64,000 bases of DNA from contig NC_045146.1 of the NCBI RefSeq assembly GCF_008831285.2, forward strand, positions 682,001 to 746,000, given 5' to 3'. A program made the position numbers and the translations under genes. The notes beneath the pieces are model-generated. The model was given only the letters and a program-made list of their open reading frames with translations. It had not been told where the DNA came from and ran no database searches. Origin of the DNA: Nymphaea colorata. Lineage: Eukaryota; Streptophyta; Magnoliopsida; Nymphaeales; Nymphaeaceae. Positions 1 through 10,799 of this stretch are shown piece by piece. Each line of letters begins with the position of its first letter. Position 1 is the first letter of the stretch.

Positions 1-752
1 CTGCTATGGTCCTATTTTTTCTTTCTAATGGTGAATCCATAGACCTCATCTAACACGTATAGGAAATTGCAGCTTAATGCTGGTTTCCATCAATGATAGT
101 TGATAATGTGCTCTCCTGTTAGCATATTTACTGAGGAAGTAAAACTTCCTTCTGGATGGTGAGCTATGAGTTTAGATATGTTATCATTCAAAGAGAGAGA
201 TTGAGAGGGACTTTTTTTTCCCTTTTTTCAATCAAAAGGGCTGGATTCTCTTTCTAAGTTGTCGAGGACAAGAAAACAGTAGAGCATTCTCATTTTGCAT
301 CATCCTGAATGTACACTTCCTCAATGTTTCAATCTAAATAATGAAGCAGGGAACCTCTTTTTTGCAGGTACCTTTCAGGCAGAGTTAGTTTTTCCAAATT
401 TTTTTGGGGACTCCAAATAATTGGTCGCGACTTCCTTTCAAGCTTGACAGACGTTCTGCAATCTAGTTCTGCACAATGTATTGAGAATAGAAAATTTTAC
501 TAGGAATTTCATTATTCTTAACCAATACAGACATTGTATCCGGATTGTCAGAAAAAAAAAATGTATCCGGATAGAACAAGCATCTTCAAAATTTTTATTT
601 TCTTCAGCCTTTTTACCCTTTGGTGAATAATATCTCAAAATTTTGTTTATTGATTATCTTATCCCTTATTTCTGAGAAATTTCATTGACTTGAAATTGAT
701 TCATACTGGCTCCATTAAATTATATTCTGAATTATGAATTTGTGGCGATGAG
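1..752. other. intergenic or intronic DNA, no gene seen
   Basis: AT-rich sequence without a recognisable coding exon on either strand. Its only notable element is a 26-bp stretch at 691-716 that recurs at 766-791 inside the neighbouring retroelement. It ends at the left target-site duplication of copia element 1. Confidence 0.5.
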
Positions 753-791
753 ACATGTGTTAGCCTGAAATTGATTCATACTGGCTCCATT
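691..791 (+). repeat. 26-bp direct repeat across the left border of copia element 1
   Basis: The same 26 bases (starting TGAAATTGATTCATACTGG) occur at 691-716, outside the element, and at 766-791, eight bases inside it. The copies start 75 bp apart and bracket the left target-site duplication. A flank-derived piece inside the element suggests that the left end was rebuilt after or during insertion. The identity is seen directly; the mechanism is inferred. Confidence 0.85.
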
Positions 792-1510
792 TTCCCTCGC
801 TGTCTCGTTTCAGCAATCCAAAACCAGAGAGGGAAAGCCCTCTGTCTCGCGCGAGGACCTGTCCGGCAAGCGTCGCCCGACTTTCTCCTCCTGCTTGGCG
901 CCCGACTTTCTCCTCCTGCTCCTTTCCCCTCGCCTTCTCGTTCGAACGACGGTGGAGCTTCCACCGGCTTTCCCAGCAACCCAAAATCAGAGAGGGAAAG
1001 CTCTCTGTCTTCACGCGAGGACCTGCCCAGCTTTTGACGTTCCGCTGCTGCTCTGCTGCACCTACTGTTCGTCCGGCGCTCCTCATCTCCCAGCTCCTCC
1101 ACCGTAAAGAACGAGGCGTCCTCTGTTTTGATTTCACGCTTGCTGAGTTTGGGTGTGATTTTGGGGTACCCAAAATCGAGCAGAGGAGACCCTGCTGTCA
1201 TCTCCAACCGCGTCGCCTCGTCGAGGATCGTCCTGAGATCCAGCTTCTTCAACGCGACGCTGCCATTTTTTCCCGACGAGCTCCTCCCTGGTACACCGCT
1301 CGCCTCTTGCTCTCTGATTTTTGCACACCGCGACCCGACGAGATCTGCTCTGGCAGACCGCTCGTCCTCTGTCCTCTGTTTTTTAGGGCACCAAAGAGGG
1401 GCATCTCGCTCTCCCTTGCCCTCTGTTCTTTGGAGTAGCGAAAAGGAGCACATCGCTTTCCGTGCAAAAGCGCTCCTTGTTTGTTGGTTCCCATTTGTCT
1501 TGTGAGAGCG
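765..1510. other. GC-rich block occupying the place of the 5' LTR in copia element 1
   Basis: A GC-rich segment of about 750 bp lies in AT-rich surroundings. It contains internal repeats: about 54 bp at 811-864 recurs at 974-1027 (core CAGAGAGGGAAAG and GCGAGGACCTG), and about 21 bp at 875-895 recurs at 900-920. Reading frames of up to 258 codons exist on both strands, but they overlap one another and look like a by-product of few stop codons in GC-rich repeats. It may be a captured genomic fragment, possibly promoter or UTR DNA. I do not recognise its source. The right junction with gag lies somewhere about 1500-1530. Confidence 0.6.
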
Positions 1511-2335
1511 TTTCATCCGGAATGGCCGGGTATTCAAACTACAACTACTCAAGGAGATGATATGGTCATGTCTTGGTTAATAAATTCTATGGAGCCGTCT
1601 ATAGTAAATATGTTCATGTATCAAGATACGGCTCAAGGCATTTGGGAGTCGCTAAAAGAACTTTACAGCGAGCAAAATAATCTTGCTCGAATATATCAAA
1701 TTCAATGTGAGATTGCTAATGTCACAGTGGGAAACAAAGATGTTCAACTTTATATTGGACGTCTTCGTGGTCTCTTTGATGAACTTCTTCAATATCGACC
1801 AGCCACATCGGATCCCGATGTCTTTACACAACGGTTTGAAGAAGATAAAATCTTCAAAGTGCTGGCCGGCCTCAGTGACAACTATGAAACCTTGCGCAGT
1901 CAAATTTTGAATTCTTCTCCTCTTCCAACATTCAACACCGTCTGTCAAATCATTCAAAGAGAGGTATCCAGACGAAAAGTTATGAACTCATCCACCAAAG
2001 ATGAAGTTGCAGGAGAAAACTCTAAGAAAATGGTGTATATTTTCCGCACTCAAGAAGGACAAAGACGTGGACCAAACAATATGAGACCACGCAGCAAGAT
2101 GAAGTGCACTCATTGCAAAAAGATTGGCCACACCCGAGAGCGATGCTGGGAGATCATAGGGAGACCTGAGAAAGAAAAAACAACATCGACCTCAAAGGAG
2201 ACAAATTTGGCAAGCCCGTCACCAAATGAGATCAATATGGCAAATTTTGTTACAAAGGACGATCTGGAGAAATTTTTTCAAAAATTCTCCAAAGGCCAAC
2301 CTCGTCTCCTCTCAACCAATCGGAGAAAGTTCTGA
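1481..2335 (+). pseudogene. copia element 1 gag (UBN2 type), 5'-truncated
   Basis: Gag is the nucleocapsid precursor that packages the element's RNA. The frame shows the later part of a UBN2/retrotrans_gag domain (from about 1550, with IWESL followed by IYQIQ) and one CCHC zinc knuckle, CTHCKKIGHTRERC, near 2107-2148. The usual N-terminal part of the domain (NYxxW onward) is missing, because the reading frame runs upstream into the unrelated GC-rich block. The printed ATG at 1481 is therefore unlikely to be the ancestral start. The frame ends at 2335, and protease continues in another frame from about 2290, so there is one frameshift. Confidence 0.85.
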
Positions 2336-5300
2336 AGGTAAACATTTAGCCTTTGTTTCTATGAGAAAAAATAATGTTTGGATTATTGACTCCGGAGCAA
2401 CTGATCACATGGCTAGTGAACCATCTACTCTTAGTGAACTAATCAAAGATTATAGACAGCCTGTTTTCACTGCCGATGGTTCGTCTATAAATGTCGAAGG
2501 TGCTGGTACAATGACATTCTTCGGAAATTAGAAATCAAAAGTTCTTCTTATTCCTAAACTAGCAGCAAATTTGATTTCTGTTAGTAAGATTACTCAAGCT
2601 TATAATTGTTTGGCAATTTTTTCTTCCAAGGACGTGACATTTCAGGAACTGAACTCGAAGAAAGTGATTGGTAAAGGACATATCCAAAGCGGACTATATG
2701 TTCTAGATGATGACTGTGTTAGTCTCCTCACCAACAGTCGACAAAATTCTGAGTACTAGATATGGCACGCTAGATTGGGGCACATTTCAGACCGGAGTAT
2801 CAAACAGCTTATTCCTCACATCACTACAGAAGATTGGGCATGTGATGCTTGTGAGTTTTCCAAGTTTACAAGACTTCTGTTTCAATCGTCTGTAGAAAAA
2901 TCTGTAGAAGTCTTTGATCTCATACACTCTGATGTATGGGGACCTGCTCCTGAAATATCTCATACCGGATATAGATATTATGTCTCTTTTATCGATGATA
3001 TGACTCGTGTAACCTGGATTTATTTTCTCAAAAATAAAAGTGAGGTGCCAAAAATATTTGAAGAATTCTATACTCTTATTCATACTCAGTATAGAATCAA
3101 GATAAAAAAACTTCGTTCTGACAATGGTGGGGAGTATGTTAACGATAATCTTAAAGAGTTTATGCGAATGAAAGGTATACAACCGCAATACTCTTGTGTC
3201 GGAACTCCACAACAAAATGGTGTCGCAGAGAGAAAAAATCGTCAACTTTTAAACATCGCCCGTGCTCTCATGATACATATGAATGTGCCACAAAAATATT
3301 GGAATGAAGCCATTGGAATCGCCTGCTATATATCTAACCAGATTCCTAATTCTAGCATTGATGGCAAGGTACCTCTTGAACTTCTCCTCAAACGGTCAAT
3401 CTCCATTAAGCATCTCAAAGTGTTTGGGTGCAAGTGTTACATCCATGTGCAGGAAAAGTTTAGAAACAAATTTCAGAAACGTGCCATCAAATGCATTTTC
3501 ATGGGATATTCAAGCAAAAAACATGGCTACCGCTGCCTTGATCCCATTACTAACAAGATGATGGTCTCAAGAGATGTCAAATTCTATGAGGTAGAAAATT
3601 ATTTTGAAAATACTCAACAAGAAGAGTGCCCTTCTCAGCTCTCCGTGCAAAACAACGATATTCCTCGTCCCTTGATTGACGCCTTCAACCAAATCCTTCA
3701 CCGGAAAGATGATGAAGCTAACCAGCCGTCTTCCAATCAAGAAATGACTGATGAAGGAATTCAAGCCAGTGGTGTCTCTAATATTCCTCAAGTTAGACAT
3801 TCTTCAAGACAATGCAGGCCACCAGTCAGGTTAAGTGGTTACTATACATACCTATCCACCGACAACATTCACTCTATTGAAAAATATTTGTCCTTTGATG
3901 GAATGTCTGAATCTTATAAATCTTATGTTTATGTAACTTACATGCTTCAAGAGCCGAAAAATTTTCAGGAGGCAAGTAAAGAAGAAAAATGGAGAGATGC
4001 CATGAAAGAGGAACTTAGAGCTCTTGAAAAAAATCATACTTGGGATTTTGTCCATTGTCCCGAAGGAAAGAAACTTGTCGGATGCAAATGGATTTACAAA
4101 ATCAAATTCAAAAGTAATGGAGAAGTTGAGCGGTACAAAGCCCGACTTGTTGCTGAAGGATTCACTCAGACTGAAGGGATTGATTATACAGAAACTTTTG
4201 CTCCAGTTGCAAAAATGAATACGGTAAGGGCTCTTATTGTTGTTGCTTCTATAAAAAGATGGAGCCTTTTTCAGCTTGACGTTAAAAATGCATTCCTTCA
4301 TGGCGAATTAAGTGAAGAGGTATTCATGGAAGTCCCACAAGGTGTCACAAGTAAACCGGGTCACGTGTGTAAACTCAAGAAAGCCTTGTATGGTCTCAAA
4401 CAATCGCCCCGCGCGTGGTTTTCTCGTCTTAGCCAAGCTCTAAAAAAGTATGGCTTCAAACAAAGCACTGCAGATTATACTATGTTTACAGCCACTCGAG
4501 GAGACAAGGTGACTATACTACTTGTATATGTTGATGATATTATACTTACCGGGAATGATGTCGAGAACATACATATGATAAAGAAGTATCTCAACAAATA
4601 ATTTGAGATAAAAGATCTCGGAACTCTTCGATACTTTCTTGGCATTGAGGTTGCCCAATCTGACAAAGGTGTTTTTATCTGCCAAAGAAAATATATTATT
4701 GATCTCCTCAAGGAAACCGGATATCTAGGATCGAAAGCTGCAAAGACGCCTCTTGAGACAAATTGCAAGCTAAAAAAAGAAGAAGGCAGCATTGTGAAAA
4801 ACATAGAGAGCTTTCAAAAACTTGTCGGCAAACTTATATACTTGACAGTTACTCGACCAGATATCACATATGCAGTCAGTGTAATCAGCCAATTTATGCA
4901 TAATCCAAGGTCTAGTCACGTTGAAGTAGCACATAGAATACTGCGATACTTGAAAGGGAGTCCAGGCAAAGGTATCTTAATGAAGCGAAGTCAATCTCTT
5001 GTTGTGTCTGGGTACTGCGATGCTGATGGGGCTGGAGACTCCAACGATAGAAGATCTACATCGGGTTATTGTACATTTATTGGAGAAAATCTTGTGACAT
5101 GAAAAAGCAAGAAACAAACTGTTGTAGCTCGATCAAGTGCAGAAGCCGAATATAGATCTATGGCCATATGTACGTGTGAAATAATATGGATCAAAGCGTT
5201 ACTCAAAGATATGAATTTGGATATTAGGGAACCAATGGAACTAAAGTGCGACAATATGGCAACTATTCACATTGGATCAAATCCCGTGTTTCACGAACGT

Positions 5301-5483
5301 ACCAAGCACATTGAAGTCGACTGTCACTTTGTTCGTGAAAAAATTCAGGATCACACTATACAAACCTCACACGTCAGAAGTGAGAATCAGCTGGCTGATG
5401 TATTCACCAAGAGCCTTGGAAAAGAAAAACATAAAACTCTGATTTACAAGTTGGGGCAGATAGACATCTGCCTACCAACTTGA
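2290..5483 (+). pseudogene. copia element 1 pol (protease, integrase, RT, RNase H), four stops
   Basis: Pol would mature the particle, copy the RNA to DNA and integrate it. Visible in order are protease (VWIIDSGATDHM, about 2375-2412), the GAG-pre-integrase region (HARLGH, about 2766), and an integrase core with Asp codons at 2931 and 3120 and Glu at 3228. That spacing gives the DDX35E arrangement, followed by TPQQNGVAERKN. RT ([10 protein letters not shown], later YVDD near 4527) and RNase H (SAEAEYRSM, then ADVFTKSL) follow. In-frame stops lie at 2529 (TAG), 2757 (TAG), 4599 (TAA, where related elements have Gln) and 5100 (TGA, where they have Trp). At least the last two fit C-to-T or G-to-A decay of methylated DNA. 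All catalytic domains remain alignable, so the inactivation is not ancient. Confidence 0.92.
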
Positions 5484-5492
5484 GGGGGAGAT
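5481..5492 (+). promoter_or_regulatory. polypurine tract of copia element 1
   Basis: TGAGGGGGAGAT lies directly before the 3' LTR. In LTR elements this purine tract primes plus-strand DNA synthesis. It overlaps the end of the pol frame, whose stop is the TGA at 5481-5483. Confidence 0.85.
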
Positions 5493-5801
5493 TGTTAGCA
5501 AAATCACAGGGATTGCTCCATGCCTCTGTTGGGAAGGTCTATCTCCAGTTGCCGTTCTCAAAGTTTCCTCTTTCATAATCAAGATTTCTATTGCCTTGTT
5601 TATCACACAGGATTCCTGTGTGATCTTTCTACCAAAAATAGTCTAGCCTGTACTCTATAAATTGAGAGGTTACCTTCTCTCAAGATCATCATAGAAATAA
5701 AGTGAGAGCTCCCTTCTCGTGGACGTAGGCATCAAAATGCCGAACCACATATATGCTTGAGTGTTTCTTTGCTCCCTTATTCTAGTTTTCATGGTTTAAC
5801 A
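5493..5801 (+). repeat. 3' LTR of copia element 1 (309 bp)
   Basis: The LTR starts TGTTAGC and ends TTTAACA, which gives the short inverted ends TGTTA/TAACA. It has a TATA-like CTATAAAT near 5655 and AATAAA near 5695, as expected for promoter and polyadenylation functions. It is followed by the duplication ACATG. No matching LTR copy exists in this window. Confidence 0.88.
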
Positions 5802-5806
5802 ACATG

Positions 5807-6144
5807 GGGATGCTTGACTGCCCCTGTTTGGGCCACAAGTTTTGCTGCATGGCATGTTTGAACTTTGAAGCTTTTCTTTTTAGTTATTTCTGTCTTATTT
5901 TTCATGATAAATGGCCATTTATGCAGTGAAAGCAAAGTTGGTTACTGGCTGTTGTATATCAATAGATTTCAATTCACTGCTTCATCTCATCTTTCGTTCA
6001 TGCTATGCTTCTACTTGAACCAACAGTAACTTTTGTTTTCACTACTTAAATCCAGCTTCACGTGCTTTGACGGAATTGCTTATTTAATGAATAGTTGGGA
6101 ATTGTTATCTTTTTTCCTAACTTGCTGCGGGAAGGCTCCCTTCA
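5807..6144. other. spacer between copia elements 1 and 2, no gene seen
   Basis: 338 bp of AT-rich DNA between two insertions. Several T-rich runs resemble intronic DNA, but no exon can be supported. Confidence 0.5.
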
Positions 6145-6149
6145 ATTTG

Positions 6150-6629
6150 TGTTGGGATTTCTCCCCTTCATGCATACACAAAACCAAACGTATATGCCCT
6201 AAACAAAAACAGGATCATGCTCATGCTAAATCATTGAATTAAACAAAACCTTAAACTTAAAGCGGAAGCGTACCTGAATCCATCTGAAGAACTGGACGGT
6301 AGATCGTGGTAGGATCTTTCAGGGTCTTTGCGGCGCGCTTGAGGTCTCTCTCAGATGGGGAAGAGGAAAACCCTAGAAACCAATGTTTCAGACAACCATT
6401 GCACGACCCCAGGGACCACTACCATTTTATAATAAGGACAATTACGGATTTCACCCATCAAAGAGTCCGTAATTGCGTACTGGTATCTATACATTTTAAA
6501 ATTACCCCATACCATCTAAAATGACGTAATATCCCAAAATGCAATCACTTAAGCAGATATTTACGTTAAGACAGTCATAATGTCTGAAATTCCTCATAGA
6601 CATATGTCGGCCCACTAAATGATCTTACA
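6150..6629 (-). repeat. 3' LTR of copia element 2 (480 bp)
   Basis: In plus-strand view it starts TGTTGGGATT and ends GATCTTACA, so in element orientation it runs TGTAAG...CCAACA. It matches 11646-12119 apart from about 15 substitutions and a 6-bp insertion near 6361-6375. On the minus strand a TATAAAA motif lies near 6421-6431. Confidence 0.93.
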
Positions 6630-6645
6630 ATCTCCCACTTGGGCC
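6630..6645 (-). promoter_or_regulatory. polypurine tract of copia element 2
   Basis: The minus strand reads GGCCCAAGTGGGAGAT directly before the 3' LTR. Its position and purine content fit a plus-strand primer. Confidence 0.75.
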
Positions 6646-7199
6646 AAATATGTCTTTATACATTCAGACATTACACAAAACCTTAAGAGCTCATAATTGC
6701 TATCTTATTAAACGTCATTTTCGCCAATCTCGTCCATGACCATATCAATACAGAACCAAAGCGGCTTTCGCTATAATAAAATTAGCTAAACCTTCAATGA
6801 TCATAAATGTTAACATAATCAATGACATAGATCTGATATGGATGTATAACATGAGAATTACATGCAATGTGATTACAACATGTCTATTCTCAACTGGTCC
6901 AACTTTAAAACCTTATGGAGATCAAAACCTAAACACAGAATGGAACCAAAGAACTTTAAACTTTATTCTGCAGAAAACTGAATACGTGTCCATACATTAG
7001 AGCAAACAAAATACAAACTCCCACTAAACCAGCACATCATCCAAGGATAACACCTCCATATGAACAACATGTTCGTGAAAGACCTTATGTGTTAAACCCT
7101 TGGTAAGCGGATCCACAATCAAAGAGTTTGTCTCAATATGCTCTAAAGACACCTGACCATTCTATATCCCCTCTTTAACCGCCCAAAAACTTAATGTCG

Positions 7200-8660
7200 A
7201 TGTGCTTCGACTTTGACAAACTATGGCTGTTATTAAAGTACATGACTGTTGAATTATTGTCACACAATAACCTTAATGGTCTTTCTACACCATACATAAT
7301 GCGCAGCCCCATGACAAAATTCCGCAATCACAAAACCTGATTGGATGTCATTATCTTGGCACCCAACAAAGTCAGAATCTGAATACCCAATGATCTCCCA
7401 CTGGTCTGACTTCCTGTATGTGAGCATCAAACCTTTTGTTCTTTGTAAGTACCTCAATACCCTTTTGGCTGCTTTCCAATGATCCATAATAGGATCACTA
7501 AAGTATCTGCCTAACATTCCAATGATAAATGCAATATCCAAACGAGTACAAATCTGAGCATACATAAGGCTTCCCACAACAGACAAATAGAGAATCCTTT
7601 CCATTTCCTTAGATTCGATTTCACTTTTAGGGTACTGTTTGAGACAAAACTTGTCTCATTTAGTAACTGGAGTATTTCCTGGTTTACAACTTTTCATGTC
7701 ATATCGGTAAAGCACCTTATTAATGTAGGCCTTTTGTGATAATCCAAAGAATACCCCGAAAAGGATCTCAAAATATTTGGATCCCTAATACAAAAGATGC
7801 ACAACCAAGATCCTTCATGTCAAACTTTGTTGACAAGAAATTCTTAGTTTCATGCAATATGCCTACATTATTACTTGCTAGCAATATATTAATGACATAT
7901 AAAACCAGAAAGACAAATTTGCCCCCATTGAACCTTTGGTATACACATTCATCAACCATATTAGTTTCAAAACCAAATGAAACTATAACTTGATGAAGTT
8001 TGTAATGACTGGAAAACTTGCTTCAGTCCGTATATGGATTTCCTTAGTGACACCTCTACTTAATTTTCTTGAGGTTGTTGAGTTTGTTCTTCAGTATGAA
8101 GATCGACATCATTGCCTTCTTCTGAATAGATTGGACTCAGGTCCCTCTTCAAAGGCAATGTTTATAATCTGATCACCTCCCAAACTCAATATCCTCAAAG
8201 AAATAGGCGTTTCCCTTTCAAAGAAAGACTTACTGAATGGATTAAAAAACTTATAACCCCTTAATGTTTGTTCATTTTCCCTTTATACATTCAGTGCAAA
8301 CATTAAAGTTTGCAAAATCAAGGGACTCAAGAATTCCTTTCGACATAGGCCTTTATATTCTTTTTTCAGAGATATGTCCTAAGCGCCAATGCCATAACAT
8401 AGCTGAATTCTCTTTGGCTAATTTTCTTTTAGTACCACTAAACGTAACATGCAAGGTTTCATTATATGAAGCAACCGTATCAAGCAAATAAAGGTTATCG
8501 CTACAAGACAAAGAACCAGTGGAATTCAAATTTGAATGCAGAAACTACTTAAATTTATTTCCTCCAAATGAACAATAATAACCAAATTTGTTCAATAAGG
8601 AAATAACAACCAAATTTCGTCTAAAAGGCGGTATTACATAAGTTTCTATCAAATTCAAAT
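7200..8660 (-). pseudogene. copia element 2 pol remnant, integrase core and early RT deleted
   Basis: Read on the minus strand, fragments lie in the right order. A post-protease segment lies near 8640, and a GAG-pre-integrase piece with a HWRLGHISE-like motif near 8350-8400. A direct jump near 8270 leads to the integrase C-terminal motif (GYKFFNPFSKSFFE, about 8205-8265). A late RT piece follows (YVINILLAS in place of the usual YVDD motif, with DMKDLG, about 7768-7960), then RT end and RNase H start (VVGSLMYAQ through YSDSDF, 7260-7604). The integrase DDE core and the RT N-terminal half are absent, and many stops and frameshifts interrupt the rest. Confidence 0.85.
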
Positions 8661-8672
8661 AACAATCAGTCT

Positions 8673-9671
8673 TTAACAATAACTCAAAAAATCTGCTATG
8701 GCTTCAATCTTCGCCTTCATGTCATCGCCCTCATAGATGAATCTTTCAGCATCAATTGGCGTCCGACAATTTAGGCAGCCCTGCACGGAAACACTTATGT
8801 GAGTAGTAGCAATCGAATCTACCCACAAGTGCTTTGGTACTGAAATTAAATTAACCTCAGAACAAACCAAAGTAAGAATCATACATTTCTTTTCACGCCA
8901 TGTGTGATACTTAGTACAATCATTCTTCATATGACCTTCATCCTTGCAAAAGAAGCAGCTTGATTTGCCTTCCTTATGCTTCTTTTGTTTTTTGATGGAT
9001 ACATGATCAACTGCAACTTCCTTAATAGCCTTCCTTTTCTTACTTTTAGGCGTAGTAGCCAAGTGAGCACTTTTTATCCTATCATGCTTCAATCTCTCAT
9101 CTTCTTCCACACAGTGCGAAATGAGCTCATTAAGAGTCCATTTCTCCTTCTGACAGTTATAACTAACTTTAAACTTTCCAAACTGTGGTGGAAGAGAAAG
9201 AAGAACCATATGCACTATAAAGTCTTCGGGTAACTTCAGACCTAGCGCCTGTAATTTTGAAGCAAGATGAGACATTTCCATAATATGCTCCCGTATGTTC
9301 CCCTTACTTTTATACTTCAGCGTCACAAGTTTACTTAAAAGAGTGCTTGTTTCAGCCTTTTCATTTTTAGCAAAACGTTTTTCAATCTCTTTCAGGAACG
9401 CCTTGGCACTAGCCTTTTCAGTAATAGAGCCCCTAAAATTTTCTGGGATTGATCTCTTCATGATCATTAGACACATGCGGTTTGAGCGTTCCCACCGTTC
9501 AAAGTACCACTTATCCTCATGAGAACTTTGATCTGTTGGATGAGGTGGGCACAACTCCCTAAATGCAAGGTCTAGATCCATACAACCCAGAACAATCATA
9601 ACAGTTTTTTTCCAGTCCTTAAAATTCGAACCATTTAACTCAGGAACAGTACTCAAATTTGCAGATATCAT
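8673..9671 (-). CDS. copia element 2 gag (UBN2 domain, zinc knuckle, protease start)
   Basis: An open frame runs from 9845 to 8673. The natural start is probably the ATG at 9671 (MISANLSTVPEL), because the residues before it are hydrophobic leader sequence unlike gag. It carries a UBN2-type gag domain (NGSNFKDWKK to LPPQFGKF), a basic stretch, one CCHC knuckle CFFCKDEGHMKNDC near 8935-8975, and a damaged protease motif, WVDSIATTH, near 8800-8825. There the catalytic DSG reads DSI, so protease activity is doubtful. Gag being the best-preserved part is typical of elements that rely on other copies for pol, or it may simply be chance. Confidence 0.8.
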   Translation of the reverse strand: MISANLSTVPELNGSNFKDWKKTVMIVLGCMDLDLAFRELCPPHPTDQSSHEDKWYFERWERSNRMCLMIMKRSIPENFRGSITEKASAKAFLKEIEKRFAKNEKAETSTLLSKLVTLKYKSKGNIREHIMEMSHLASKLQALGLKLPEDFIVHMVLLSLPPQFGKFKVSYNCQKEKWTLNELISHCVEEDERLKHDRIKSAHLATTPKSKKRKAIKEVAVDHVSIKKQKKHKEGKSSCFFCKDEGHMKNDCTKYHTWREKKCMILTLVCSEVNLISVPKHLWVDSIATTHISVSVQGCLNCRTPIDAERFIYEGDDMKAKIEAIADFLSYC

Positions 9672-9845
9672 GGAAGCAGAACTCACTGTACAAATAACAA
9701 AAATACCAAACATGCTCACAATCAAAACATGTACAAAAAATGAAATAACAAATATAAATGAATTTAAATACAATGGCCTAAATCCCATCACAAGGTACCG
9801 GTGCAATGTTAATATCCAATCTTTGGATTGAAATACTAACTGCAA

Positions 9846-10405
9846 GTGGTATTCTTCGTCAACAATGAATATAGATAATTAACCCTGTCAAACAACGAGC
9901 CTATCTTTGGATTGACTCGCTATTTACATGAAAACCTGAAAAATTATCACATATTCATTACCATGTATACTTAAACCTGACCAAACAACAATCCTCCTTT
10001 GAGTCGATCATTGCCCGCATGGATCAAGTATACTATCATCTAATGTTCAAAACAAGCAAATTCGTACAACAGAGGTCACTTTGGCGATATAAAATACAAA
10101 CTTACTCATTTCAAACAACAGACATGGCCAAAGATCAAATTCATAATCCAAATATTCATCTAAAGTACACCCACAAATTTAAAACATGCAAAACATGATA
10201 CATGAATTAAAATTACATACAAAACTTTCCCTACATTGAACCCAAAACCAAATGGTTTAATGAAATAGGCCCAAAAGAGTCCAAAATATTATGAACCGGT
10301 ACCATAATCGTGTTTAAGAGGATCAAGACCACTGAATCGGCCTTAAAGTAGCCCTTATCGTTCTTAAACCGCAATTAGAGCACCCACATGCCCCTAAATA
10401 GGGCT
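9846..10405 (-). other. upper leader of copia element 2, no coding signal
   Basis: Untranslated leader between gag and the minisatellite. It is AT-rich with repeated ACAA-containing phrases, and no coding motif was found on either strand. Confidence 0.6.
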
Positions 10406-10795
10406 GAACCGGTCTAAAAATTGGACGAACCGGTCAAAATAGACCGTATCGGTTTTGAAACCCACTGAACCGGTTTGAAAATGACTTAAATCGGTTCTAA
10501 AACTGAATAAACCGGTCTGAAATGCCCTGAATCGGTCTGACTGAACCGGTCTGAAAACAACTGAACCATTCTGAAAAGGGTCCGAATCGGTTCTAAAACT
10601 GAATGAACCGGTCCCAAAATGGTTCGAATTGGGTTTTAAAGGTCTGAACTGGTCTCAAAAACAACTGAACCGGTCCAGAAAAAATCTGAATCGGTCCCCA
10701 AAAGGTTCGAAACGGTCTGAATCGAACCGAATCGGTTCTGAATCAGATTGAACCGGTCTGAAACCGAATGAACCGGTTCGAGTTTTAAAACCAGG
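10406..10795 (-). repeat. 21-bp minisatellite in the leader of copia element 2
   Basis: About 19 degenerate tandem units occur with plus-strand consensus GAACCGGTCTGAAAAC followed by 4-5 variable bases. Most units are 19-22 bp and a few are halved to 10 bp. The units begin GAACCGG or GAATCGG almost without exception. The tract lies within the 1.8-kb leader between primer site and gag. A period near 21, a multiple of three, gives a long minus-strand frame, but the residues are low-complexity and probably not translated. Confidence 0.85.
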
Positions 10796-10799
10796 CCGT

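Larger units (their letters stand above)
753..5806 (+). mobile_element. Ty1/copia LTR retrotransposon 1, decayed, 5' end replaced
   Basis: The element runs from TGTTAGC at 758 to TTTAACA at 5801, flanked by ACATG at 753-757 and 5802-5806. In order it holds a GC-rich block of non-LTR sequence (765 to about 1510), a gag missing its start, protease, integrase, reverse transcriptase and RNase H, a polypurine tract and a 309-bp 3' LTR. The integrase-before-RT order defines the copia superfamily. After the first seven bases the left end shows no similarity to the 3' LTR, and I find no tRNA-Met primer site. The body has one frameshift between gag and pol and four in-frame stops, so it is not autonomous. 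The matching duplications argue that both outer ends are original. Confidence 0.88.

Noticed and set aside
776-1552. Overlapping long frames on both strands (up to 258 codons) in the GC-rich 5' block of element 1
   Set aside because: They overlap one another on both strands, are built from internal repeats and show no domain. GC-rich DNA has few stops.
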